The notes under the pieces are model-generated. The model was not told the DNA's origin. It ran no database searches and worked only from the letters and a program-made list of their open reading frames with translations. A stretch of 64,000 bases of DNA from Acanthosepion lycidas (lineage: Eukaryota > Mollusca > Cephalopoda > Sepiida > Sepiidae): contig OZ010587.1 in the NCBI GenBank assembly GCA_963932145.1, positions 104,978,452-105,042,451 of the forward strand, given 5' to 3'. Made by a program: the position numbers and the translations under genes. This document shows, piece after piece, positions 18,775 through 30,500 of the stretch (positions are counted from its first letter, which is position 1; each line of letters starts with the position of its first letter).

Positions 18775-20139
18775 ATGGAAAATAAAACAGAGAGAAAGAA
18801 GAAAGACATGGAGAAAAGAAAATGGATTCAAAAATGAAATAAACAAACAAATAAACTTTTTGAATAAAAAAGAATCGAAGAAAAAAAACAAAATTGAAGA
18901 ACAAGAATAGATAGGCTTGCCTATCGTCCGGTTCATACTCCTCCCCACTGCTTTGGATAGGAGTATCTCTTGTTTCTCTTTCACTCCCAGTAGCCCCCTG
19001 CGTCTTAGTGGAGTCATCGTCTCTCATGGGGTGAATAGATTAAAATAAAATGAGATAGAATAGTTGTTTAAGTAACCGCACATGTGACACAAAGGGTTGA
19101 TAATCCATAAATATCAATATCATTTCGTTGTCTTGTAGGTCTTGCCTCTTTAACTTCTGAGAGGCGGGATGGAGTAACTTCAACACCGCCGGTGCAAAAG
19201 AAACTGGCAAGCAATTGCATTATTCTGCCTTGAATGTCATCATGAACCACAATTGTGAGATGTAGGTGAATGCTGACAAAAATGCGCTGAATAAATGAAT
19301 GATTTACATTCGGACTAATGTCCTCATCTTTGCTGTTGTTATCCTAACATTTTGGTTGTTTTACATTCCAGCCTTCTTCAGATGCCTGTCAATCCGGGTA
19401 ACTTTGAGGTCATTTTGAACTGAACTCTTTAAGCTTCGAGTGTAGGTTGTTCTCGTTCCGCTGTCTAGAAATCTCTCTTGTTTTTTTAGTACTACTGCTC
19501 AGCTATTGGTCATCCTATTTCAACTGAGTCTATGTCTCTACACCCGACCAAGAGATTTAAGTCACAATTATAATGCTTCAAAATTCACGAACCAACGCTT
19601 TAATCCACGTGACTGTATCCCTTAAGGAATGCGTATTATGCGTAGAAGGAAAACAATCATAAATAATTTATGAAATTATTTAAGACGTACAAATAGCTTT
19701 GGGAGAAGTACTGGGTTTCTTTCAACATTAAGCTAAGGCAGTTTATACTGATAATGACAAGGTGAATTGTTAGAAGAGTCGAGAAAGGTCCAATAACCTT
19801 GTCCGTGACATATTAAAGAAGGTTATTAGTAGGCATAGGTCAAAACATTTGAGTGATATCCAAAGTGTCTCCCGCTTCACACTGAAAATATTGCTTGATG
19901 ACTTCCAAGGCGATTACGTTGGTCATATCCATTCTTACTTGTACATTCTGACCCGGAAAGGTCGTTCCGTTTATGAGTCTTTGGTTATATGCTGCTAAGT
20001 GGATTGAATCGCCTTCTTAAAGTCACTCTATTTATTAAACCCAGTCATGAACAGTTTACACGCCACGCGTCTTTTTCTCACCTTCTTTATTTACTGAAAA
20101 TTCTTCCGTTTCCCTTGTTTTTTATTCAGTCATATTACT
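18775..20139. other. No gene recognised
   Basis: The first 130 bases are purine-rich. The rest is mixed sequence without a recognised domain, RNA gene or repeat; a 60-aa minus-strand frame at 19068-19250 is unsupported. Confidence 0.55.
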
Positions 20140-20640
20140 TCTTTCTTTCCCTTTTCTTCCATTCTTTCTTTCTTTCTTTTCTTTATCTTTCTTTCTTTCT
20201 TTCTTTTTCTTTTTTCTTTTTCCCTTTCTTTCTTTCTTTCTTTCTTTCTTAATCCTTCCCTTTCTTTCTTTCTTTTTTTCTTTCTTTCTTTCTTTCTCAT
20301 TTTTTCATTCTTTATCTTTCCTTTTCTTTCTTTCTTTACTTAATCTTTCCATTTCTTTCTTTCTTTATCTTTCCCTTTCTTTCTTTCTCAATTTTTCTTT
20401 CTTTATCTTTCCCTTTCTTTCTTTCTCATTTTTTCTTTCTTTATCTTTCCCTTTCTTTCTTTCTTTCTTTCTTTTCTTTATTTTTCCCTTTCTTTCTTTC
20501 TCATTTTTTCCTTCTTTATCTTTCCCTTTCTTTCTTTCTTTTTCTTTTTTATCTTTCCCTTTCTTTCTTGCTTTCTTTCTTTTTCTTTTTTATCTTTCCC
20601 TTTCTTTCTTTCCTTTTCTTTCCTTTTCTTTCTTTCTTAA
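20140..20640 (+). repeat. Degenerate (CTTT)n pyrimidine tract
   Basis: About 500 bases almost entirely C and T on this strand, in blocks of CTTT with TTCCC punctuation and rare A. A longer quasi-repeat, TTTATCTTTCCCTTTCTTTC, recurs at irregular ~40-60 bp steps. Confidence 0.9.
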
Positions 20641-21195
20641 AATAGATCCATCTGTTTAACTTCTTTTTTTGGTTTTTTCTTTCTTTCTCTTCTCTAGCTC
20701 CATCTGTATTGAACTCCTTCATCACCTTTTCTTTTTCTCACAACTTATCCGTTCTTTCTCTTACCAACTGACTTTTTAATCTTAAATTTCTTTTCGTCAT
20801 TTCAAATCTCAATAGTACAGCAAGATTATTTCCCAAACAGGAGACACGTTGCCTAGTAGATTCAAGCGTTGGTTCAAGCACATCTGATCCGCATTCAGTT
20901 GTGATTTCAATCCATGCGCCTACTCCTGTTCAAAATGTCACTTTCTGTGGTTCAGTGAAAGAAACTGACAAGCGACACAAATGGGAAAAACGCATAAACA
21001 AAAAAGATCTATTTTACAAAGCATGGAAAACGAAAGGTAAACAAACTACACCCGTGAATTTTGAATAAAAGATTTGCTGCTGAATTCCAAGAAGGTTACT
21101 GAAGACGCAATCTATTTACTGAAGCTCATTTTTTGTAGGTGCAGCATCCCTACAGGACGCATGTGTTCATGGCACTCCACAATTTTCTGCCCTTT
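20641..21195. other. Nothing recognised
   Basis: Mixed-composition sequence between the pyrimidine tract and the LINE tail. Confidence 0.55.
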
Positions 21196-21332
21196 GTATT
21201 ATTATTTTATTATGTCTCTTGATTTCTTGGGATACATAGGGCCGCAACAACACCTCTCCAACGGACACGGTTCCAGGTGATCATGTCGTGCCGGCTGCCT
21301 TCACCGCTGCGTCAACAATTCTTTTGGGTTTC
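21196..21332 (-). pseudogene. LINE ORF2 extreme C-terminus and 3' end (minus strand)
   Basis: On the minus strand, 21281 down to 21210 reads ITWNRVRWRGVVAALCIPRN then QET and TAA. This matches the last residues of non-LTR ORF2 proteins whose tail ends in a DRxRWRxxVxALC-type motif. After the stop, AATAAAATAATAATA (to about 21196) resembles the A/T-rich tail that ends many LINEs. Upstream, 21281-21332 reads GKPKRIVDAAVKAAG in another frame, also typical of this tail. So a frameshift separates the two parts, and the satellite begins exactly where the preceding ORF2 codons should be. Confidence 0.75.
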
Positions 21333-21508
21333 CCACAGTTAGTCGTTGGTGACGACTTCCCTTGTGGATTCCAGTCAAGGGCCTGCCTGGTAACACTAGA
21401 AGCAGGCTTATGGAGTGGGTGGCCAATCCATTCCCATTTCCGTTTCTTGATGTCAATTTCGTTTGGGGCTTTCCTGGTCCTATACCACAGTTGGTCGTTG
21501 GTGACGAC

Positions 21509-22610
21509 TTCCCTGGTGGATTCCAATCAAGGGCCTGCCTGGTGACACTAGAAGCAGGCTTGTGGAGTGGGTGGCCAATCCATCCCCATTTCCGTTTCTT
21601 GATGTCAATTTCGTTTGGGGCTTTCCTGGTTCTATCCCACAGTTGGTCGTTGGTGACGACTTCCCTTGTGGATTCCAGACAAGGGCCTGCCTGGTAACAC
21701 TAGAAGCAGGCTTATGGAGTGGGTGGCCAATCCATTCCCACTTCCGTTTCTTTATGTCAATTTCGTTTGGGGCTTTCCTGGTCCTATCCCACAGTTGGTC
21801 GTTGGTGACGACTTCCCTGGTGGATTCCAATCAAGGGCCTGCCTGGTGACACTAGAAGCAGGCTTGTGGAGTGGGTGGCAAATCCATCCCCATTTCCGTT
21901 TCTTGATTTCAATTTCGTTTGGGGCTTTCCTGGTCCTATCCCACAGTTGGTCGTTGGTGACGACTTCCCTTGTGGATTCCAGTCAAGGGCCTGCCTGGTA
22001 ACACTAGAAGCAGGCTTATGGAGTGGGTGGCCAATCCATTCCCATTTCCGTTTCTTGATGTCAATTTCGTTTGGGGCTTTCCTGGTCCTATCCCACAGTT
22101 GGTCGTTGGTGACTACTTCCCTTGTGGATTCCAGTCAAGGGCCTGCCTGGTGACACTAGAAGCAGGCTTATGGAGTGGGTGGCCAATCCATTCCCATTTC
22201 CGTTTCTTGATGTCAATTTCGTTTGGGGCTTTCCTGGTCCTATCCCACAGTTGGTCGTTGGTGACGACTTCCCTTGTGGATTCCAGTCAAGGGCCTGCCT
22301 GGTGACACTAGAAGAAGGCTTATGGAGGGGGTGGCCAATCCATTCCCATTTCCGTTTCTTGATGTCAATTTCGTTTGGGGCTTTCCTGGTCCTATACCAC
22401 AGTTGGTCGTTGGTGACGACTTCCCTGGTGGATTCCAATCAAGGGCCTGCCTGGTGACACTAGAAGCAGGCTTGTGGAGTGGGTGGCAAATCCATCCCCA
22501 TTTCCGTTTCTTGATTTCAATTTCGTTTGGGGCTTTCCTGGTCCTATCCCACAGTTGGTCGTTGGTGACGACTTCCCTTGTGGATTCCAGTCAAGGGCCT
22601 GCCTGGTAAC
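21509..22610. repeat. Left-edge satellite subtype, 4-unit periodicity
   Basis: The variant CCTGGTGGATTCCAATCAAG occurs at about 21510, 21814 and 22422 and I see it nowhere else in the array. The linked variant GGTGGCAAATCCATCCCC with TTGATTTCAA occurs near 21876 and 22484, 608 bp (4 units) apart. Confidence 0.8.
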
Positions 22611-23793
22611 ACTAGAAGCAGGCTTATGGAGTGGGTGGCCAATCCATTCCCATTTCCGTTTCTTGATGTCAATTTCGTTTGGGGCTTTCCTGGTCCTATC
22701 CCACAGTTGGTCGTTGGTGACGACTTCCCTTGTGGATTCCAGTCAAGGGCCTGCCTGGTAACACTAGAAGCAGGCTTATGGAGTGGGTGGCCAATCCATT
22801 CCCACTTCCGTTTCTTTATGTCAATTTCGTTTGGGGCTTTCCTGGTCCTATCCCACAGTTGGTCGTTGGTGACGACTTCCCTTGTGGATTCCAGTCAAGG
22901 GCCTGCCTGGTGACACTAGAAGCAGGCTTATGGAGTGGGTGGCCAATCCATTCCCATTTCCGTTTCTTGATGTCAATTTCGTTTGGGGCTTTCCTGGTCC
23001 TATCCCACAGTTGGTCGTTGGTGACGACTTCCCTTGTGGATTCCAGTCAAGGGCCTGCCTGGTGACACTAGAAGCAGGCTTATGGAGTGGATGGCCAATC
23101 CATTCCCATTTCCGTTTCTTGATGTCAATTTCGTTTGGGGCTTTCCTGGTCCTATCCCACAGTTGGTCGTTTGTGACGACTTCCCTTGTGGATTCCAGTC
23201 AAGGGCCTGCCTAGTAACACTAGAAGCAGGCTTATGGAGTGGGTGGCCAATCCATTCCCATTTCCGTTTCTTGATGTCAATTTCGTTTGGGGCTTTCCTG
23301 GTCCTATCCCACAGTTGGTCGTTGGTGACGACTTCCCTTGTGGATTCCAGTCAAAGGCCTGCCTAGTAACACTAGAAGCAGGCTTATGGAGTGGGTGGCC
23401 AATCCATTCCCATTTCCGTTTCTTGATGTCAATTTCGTTTGGGGCTTTCCTGGTCCTATCCCACAGTTGGTCGTTGGTGACGACTTCCCTTGTGGATTCC
23501 AGTCAAGGGCCTGCTTGGTAACACTAGAAGCAGGCTTATGGAGTGGGTGGCCAATCCATTCCCATTTCCGTTTCTTGATGTCAATTTCGTTTGGGGCTTT
23601 CCTGGTCCTATCCCACAGTTGGTCGTTGGTGACGACTTCCCTTGTGGATTCCAGTCAAGGGCCTGCCTAGTAACACTAGAAGCAGGCTTATGGAGTGGGT
23701 GGCCAATCCATTCCCATTTCCGTTTCTTGATGTCAATTTCGTTTGGGGCTTTCCTGGTCCTATCCCACAGTTGGTCGTTGGTGACGACTTCCC

Positions 23794-26560
23794 TTGTGGA
23801 TTCCAGTCAAGGGCCTGCCTGGTGACACTAGAAGCAGGCTTATGGAGTGGATGGCCAATCCATTCCCATTTCCGTTTCTTGATGTCAATTTCGTTTGGGG
23901 CTTTCCTGGTCCTATCCCACAGTTGGTCGTTGGTGACGACTTCCCTTGTGGATTCCAGTCAAGGGCCTGCCTAGTAACACTAGAAGTAGGCTTGTGGAGT
24001 GGGTGGCCAATCCATTCCCACTTCCGTTTCTTTATGTCAATTTCGTTTGGGGCTTTACTGGTCCTATCCCACAGTTGGTCGTTGGTGACGACTTCCCTTG
24101 TGGATTCCAGTCAAGGGCCTGCCTGGTAACACTAGAAGCAGGCTTATGGAGTGGGTGGCCAATCCATTCCCACTTCCGTTTCTTTATGTCAATTTCGTTT
24201 GGGGCTTTCCTGGTCCTATCCCACAGTTGGTCGTTGGTGACGACTTCCCTTGTGGATTCCAGTCAAGGGCCTGCCTGGTGACACTAGAAGCAGGCTTATG
24301 GAGTGGGTGGCCAATCCATTCCCATTTCCGTTTCTTGATGTCAATTTCGTTTGGGGCTTTCCTGGTTTTATCCCACAGTTGGTCGTTGGTGACGACTTCT
24401 CTTGTGGATTCCAGTCAAGGGCCTGCCTGGTGACACTAGAAGCAGGCTTATGGAGTGGGTGGCCAATCCATTCCCATTTCCGTTTCTTGATGTCAGTTTC
24501 GTTTGGGGCTTTCCTGGTCCTATCCCACAGTTGGTCGTTGGTGACGACTTCCCTTGTGGATTCCAGTCAAGGGCCTGCCTAGTAACACTAGAAGCAGGCT
24601 TATGGAGTGGGTGGCCAATCCATTCCCATTTCCGTTTCTTGATGTCAATTTCGTTTGGGGCTTTCCTGGTCCTATCCCACAGTTGGTCGTTGGTGACGAC
24701 TTCCCTTGTGGATTCCAGTCAAGGGCCTGCCTGGTGACACTAGAAGCAGGCTTATGGAGTGGATGGCCAATCCATTCCCATTTCCGTTTCTTGATGTCAA
24801 TTTCGTTTGGGGCTTTCCTGGTCCTATCCCACAGTTGGTCGTTGGTGACGACTTCCCTTGTGGATTCCAGTCAAGGGCCTGCCTAGTAACACTAGAAGTA
24901 GGCTTGTGGAGTGGGTGGCCAATCCATTCCCACTTCCGTTTCTTTATGTCAATTTCGTTTGGGGCTTTACTGGTCCTATCCCACAGTTGGTCGTTGGTGA
25001 CGACTTCCCTTGTGGATTCCAGTCAAGGGCCTGCCTGGTAACACTAGAAGCAGGCTTATGGAGTGGGTGGCCAATCCATTCCCACTTCCGTTTCTTTATG
25101 TCAATTTCGTTTGGGGCTTTCCTGGTCCTATCCCACAGTTGGTCGTTGGTGACGACTTCCCTTGTGGATTCCAGTCAAGGGCCTGCCTGGTGACACTAGA
25201 AGCAGGCTTATGGAGTGGGTGGCCAATCCATTCCCATTTCCGTTTCTTGATGTCAATTTCGTTTGGGGCTTTCCTGGTTTTATCCCACAGTTGGTCGTTG
25301 GTGACGACTTCTCTTGTGGATTCCAGGCAAGGGCCTGCCTGGTGACACTAGAAGCAGGCTTATGGAGTGGGTGGCCAATCCATTCCCATTTCCGTTTCTT
25401 GATGTCAATTTCGTTTGGGGCTTTCCTGGTCCTATCCCACAGTTGGTCGTTGGTGACGACTTCTCTTGTGGATTCCAGTCAAGGGCCTGCCTGGTGACAC
25501 TAGAAGCAGGCTTATGGAGTGGGTGGCCAATCCATTCCCATTTCCGTTTCTTGATGTCAATTTCGTTTGGGGCTTTCCTGGTCCTATCCCACAGTTGGTC
25601 GTTGGTGACGACTTCCCTTGTGGATTCCAGTCAAGGGCCTGCCTAGTAACACTAGAAGCAGGCTTATGGAGTGGGTGGCCAATCCATTCCCATTTCCGTT
25701 TCTTGATGTCAATTTCGTTTGGGGCTTTCCTGGTCCTATCCCACAGTTGGTCGTTGGTGACGACTTCCCTTGTGGATTCCAGTCAAGGGCCTGCCTGGTG
25801 ACACTAGAAGCAGGCTTATGGAGTGGATGGCCAATCCATTCCCATTTCCGTTTCTTGATGTCAATTTCGTTTGGGGCTTTCCTGGTCCTATCCCACAGTT
25901 GGTCGTTGGTGACGACTTCCCTTGTGGATTCCAGTCAAGGGCCTGCCTAGTAACACTAGAAGTAGGCTTGTGGAGTGGGTGGCCAATCCATTCCCACTTC
26001 CGTTTCTTTATGTCAATTTCGTTTGGGGCTTTACTGGTCCTATCCCACAGTTGGTCGTTGGTGACGACTTCCCTTGTGGATTCCAGTCAAGGGCCTGCCT
26101 GGTAACACTAGAAGCAGGCTTATGGAGTGGGTGGCCAATCCATTCCCACTTCCGTTTCTTTATGTCAATTTCGTTTGGGGCTTTCCTGGTCCTATCCCAC
26201 AGTTGGTCGTTGGTGACGACTTCCCTTGTGGATTCCAGTCAAGGGCCTGCCTGGTGACACTAGAAGCAGGCTTATGGAGTGGGTGGCCAATCCATTCCCA
26301 TTTCCGTTTCTTGATGTCAATTTCGTTTGGGGCTTTCCTGGTTTTATCCCACAGTTGGTCGTTGGTGACGACTTCTCTTGTGGATTCCAGTCAAGGGCCT
26401 GCCTGGTGACACTAGAAGCAGGCTTATGGAGTGGGTGGCCAATCCATTCCCATTTCCGTTTCTTGATGTCAATTTCGTTTGGGGCTTTCCTGGTCCTATC
26501 CCACAGTTGGTCGTTGGTGACGACTTCCCTTGTGGATTCCAGTCAAGGGCCTGCCTGGTA
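23794..26560. repeat. Higher-order block, three copies at 912 and 1064 bp
   Basis: The ordered variant series GTGGATGG, then AGAAGTAGGCTTGTGGAGTG with TTTACTGG, then TTTTATCCC with ACTTCTCTTG repeats from 23794, 24706 and 25770. The copies are 6 and 7 units apart, so the third differs by one unit. Confidence 0.85.
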
Positions 26561-27593
26561 ACACTAGAAGCAGGCTTATGGAGTGGGTGGCCAATCCATC
26601 CCCATTTCCGTTTCTTGATGTCAATTTCGTTTGGGGCTTTCCTGGTCCTATCCCACAGTTGGTCGTTGGTGACGACTTCCCTTGTGGATTCCAGTCAAGG
26701 GCCTGCCTGGTAACCCTAGAAGCAGGCTTATGGAGTGGGTGGCCAATCCATTCCCACTTCCGTTTCTTTATGTCAATTTCGTTTGGGGCTTTCCTGGTCC
26801 TATCCCACAGTTGGTCGTTGGTGACGACTTCCCTTGTGGATTCCAGTCAAGGGCCTGCCTGGTGACACTAGAAGCAGGCTTATGGAGTGGGTGGCCAATC
26901 CATTCCCATTTCCGTTTCTTGATGTCAATTTCGTTTGGGGCTTTCCTGGTCCTATCCCACAGTTGGTCGTTGGTGACGACTTCCCTTGTGGATTCTAGTC
27001 AAGGGCCTGCCTGGTAACACTAGAAGCAGGCTTATGGAGTGGGTGGCCAATCCATTCCCATTTCCGTTTCTTGATGTCAATTTCGTTTGGGGCTTTCCTG
27101 GTCCTATCCCACAGTTGGTCCTTGGTGACGACTTCCCTTGTGGATTCTAGTCAAGGGCCTGCCTGGTAACACTAGAAGCAGGCTTATGGAGTGGGTGGCC
27201 AATCCATTCCCACTTCCGTTTCTTGATGTCAATTTCGTTTGGGGCTTTCCTGGTCCTATCCCACAGTTGGTCGTTGGTGACGACTTCCCTTGTGGATTCC
27301 AGTCAAGGGCCTGCCTGGTAACACTAGAAGCAGGCTTATGGAGTGGGTGGCCAATCCATTCCCATTTCCGTTTCTTGATGTCAATTTCGTTTGGGGCTTT
27401 CCTGGTCCTATCCCACAGTTGGTCGTTGGTGACGACTTCCCTTGTGGATTCCAGTCAAGGGCCTGCCTGGTGACACTAGAAGCAGGCTTATGGAGTGGGT
27501 GGCCAATCCATTCCCACTTCCGTTTCTTTCTGTCAATTTCGTTTGGGGCTTTCCTGGTCCTATCCCACAGTTGGTCGTTGGTGACGACTTCCC

Positions 27594-30500
27594 TTGTGGA
27601 TTCCAGTCAAGGGCCTGCCTGGTGACACTAGAAGCAGGCTTATGGAGTGGGTGGCCAATCCATTCCCATTTCCGTTTCTTGATGTCAATTTCGTTTGGGG
27701 CTTTCCTGGTCCTATCCCACAGTTGGTCGTTGGTGACGACTTCTCTTGTGGATTCCAGTCAAGGGCCTGCCTGGTGACACTAGAAGCAGGCTTATGGAGT
27801 GGGTGGCCAATCCATTCCCATTTCCGTTTCTTGATGTCAATTTCGTTTGGGGCTTTCCTGGTCCTATCCCACAGTTGGTCGTTGGTGACGACTTCCCTTG
27901 TGGATTCCAGTCAATGGCCTGCCTGGTAACACTAGAAGCAGGCTTATGGAGTGGGTGGCCAATCCATCCCCATTTCCGTTTCTTGATGTCAATTTCGTTT
28001 GGGGCTTTCCTGGTCCTATCCCACAGTTGGTCGTTGGTGACGACTTCCCTTGTGGATTCCAGTCAAGGGCCTGCCTGGTAACCCTAGAAGCAGGCTTATG
28101 GAGTGGGTGGCCAATCCATTCCCACTTCCGTTTCTTTATGTCAATTTCGTTTGGGGCTTTCCTGGTCCTATCCCACAGTTGGTCGTTGGTGACGACTTCC
28201 CTTGTGGATTCCAGTCAAGGGCCTGCCTGGTGACACTAGAAGCAGGCTTATGGAGTGGGTGGCCAATCCATTCCCATTTCCGTTTCTTGATGTCAATTTC
28301 GTTTGGGGCTTTCCTGGTCCTATCCCACAGTTGGTCGTTGGTGACGACTTCCCTTGTGGATTCTAGTCAAGGGCCTGCCTGGTAACACTAGAAGCAGGCT
28401 TATGGAGTGGGTGGCCAATCCATTCCCATTTCCGTTTCTTGATGTCAATTTCGTTTGGGGCTTTCCTGGTCCTATCCCACAGTTGGTCCTTGGTGACGAC
28501 TTCCCTTGTGGATTCTAGTCAAGGGCCTGCCTGGTAACACTAGAAGCAGGCTTATGGAGTGGGTGGCCAATCCATTCCCATTTCCGTTTCTTGATGTCAA
28601 TTTCGTTTGGGGCTTTCCTGGTCCTATCCCACAGTTGGTCGTTGGTGACGACTTCCCTTGTGGATTCTAGTCAAGGGCCTGCCTGGTAACACTAGAAGCA
28701 GGCTTATGGAGTGGGTGGCCAATCCATTCCCATTTCCGTTTCTTGATGTCAATTTCGTTTGGGGCTTTCCTGGTCCTATCCCACAGTTGGTCGTTGGTGA
28801 CGACTTCCCTTGTGGATTCCAGTCAAGGGCCTGCCTGGTGACACTAGAAGCAGGCTTATGGAGTGGGTGGCCAATCCATTCCCACTTCCGTTTCTTTATG
28901 TCAATTTCGTTTGGGGCTTTCCTGGTCCTATCCCACAGTTGGTCGTTGGTGACGACTTCCCTTGTGGATTCCAGTCAAGGGCCTGCCTGGTGACACTAGA
29001 AGCAGGCTTATGGAGTGGGTGGCCAATCCATTCCCATTTCCGTTTCTTGATGTCAATTTCGTTTGGGGCTTTCCTGGTCCTATCCCACAGTTGGTCGTTG
29101 GTGACGACTTCCCTTGTGGATTCCAGTCAAGGGCCTGCCTGGTGACACTAGAAGCAGGCTTATGGAGTGGGTGGCCAATCCATTCCCACTTCCGTTTCTT
29201 TATGTCAATTTCGTTTGGGGCTTTCCTGGTCCTATCCCACAGTTGGTCGTTGGTGACGACTTCCCTTGTGGATTCTAGTCAAGGGCCTGCCTGGTGACAC
29301 TAGAAGCAGGCTTATGGAGTGGGTGGCCAATCCATTCCCATTTCCGTTTCTTGATGTCAATTTCGTTTGGGGCTTTCCTGGTCCTATCCCACAGTTGGTC
29401 GTTGGTGACGACTTCCCTTGTGGATTCCAGTCAAGGGCCTGCCTGGTGACACTAGAAGCAGGCTTATGGAGTGGGTGGCCAATCCATTCGCACTTCCGTT
29501 TCTTTATGTCAATTTCGTTTGGGGCTATCCTGGTCCTATCCCACAGTTGGTCGTTGGTGACGACTTCACTTGTGGATTCCAGTCAAGGGCCTGCCTGGTG
29601 ACACTAGAAGCAGGCTTATGGAGTGGGTGGCCAATCCATTCCCATTTCCGTTTCTTGATGTCAATTTCGTTTGGGGCTTTACTGGTCCTATCCCACAGTT
29701 GGTCGTTGGTGACGACTTCCCTTGTGGATTCCAGTCAAGGGCCTGCCTGGTAACACTAGAAGCAGGCTTATGGAGTGGGTGGCCAATCCATTCCCACTTC
29801 CGTTTCTTTATGTCAATTTCGTTTGGGGCTTTCCTGGTCCTATCCCACAGTTGGTCGTTGGTGACGACTTCCCTTGTGGATTCCAGTCAAGGGCCTGCCT
29901 GGTGACACTAGAAGCAGGCTTATGGAGTGGGTGGCCAATCCATTCCCATTTCCGTTTCTTGATGTCAATTTCGTTTGGGGCTTTCCTGGTCCTATCCCAC
30001 AGTTGGTCGTTGGTGACGACTTCTCTTGTGGATTCCAGTCAAGGGCCTGCCTGGTGACACTAGAAGCAGGCTTATGGAGTGGGTGGCCAATCCATTCCCA
30101 CTTCCGTTTCTTTATGTCAATTTCGTTTGGGGCTTTCCTGGTCCTATCCCACAGTTGGTCGTTGGTGACGACTTCCCTTGTGGATTCCAGTCAAGGGCCT
30201 GCCTGGTGACACTAGAAGCAGGCTTATGGAGTGGGTGGCCAATCCATTCCCATTTCCGTTTCTTGATGTCAATTTCGTTTGGGGCTTTCCTGGTCCTATC
30301 CCACAGTTGGTCGTTGGTGACGACTTCCCTTGTGGATTCTAGTCAAGGGCCTGCCTGGTAACACTAGAAGCAGGCTTATGGAGTGGGTGGCCAATCCATT
30401 CCCATTTCCGTTTCTTGATGTCAATTTCGTTTGGGGCTTTCCTGGTCCTATCCCACAGTTGGTCGTTGGTGACGACTTCCCTTGTGGATTCCAGTCAAGG

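Noticed and set aside
18728..19027. Lysine/phenylalanine-rich open frames on both strands
   Set aside because: They are translations of AAAG/CTTT simple sequence.
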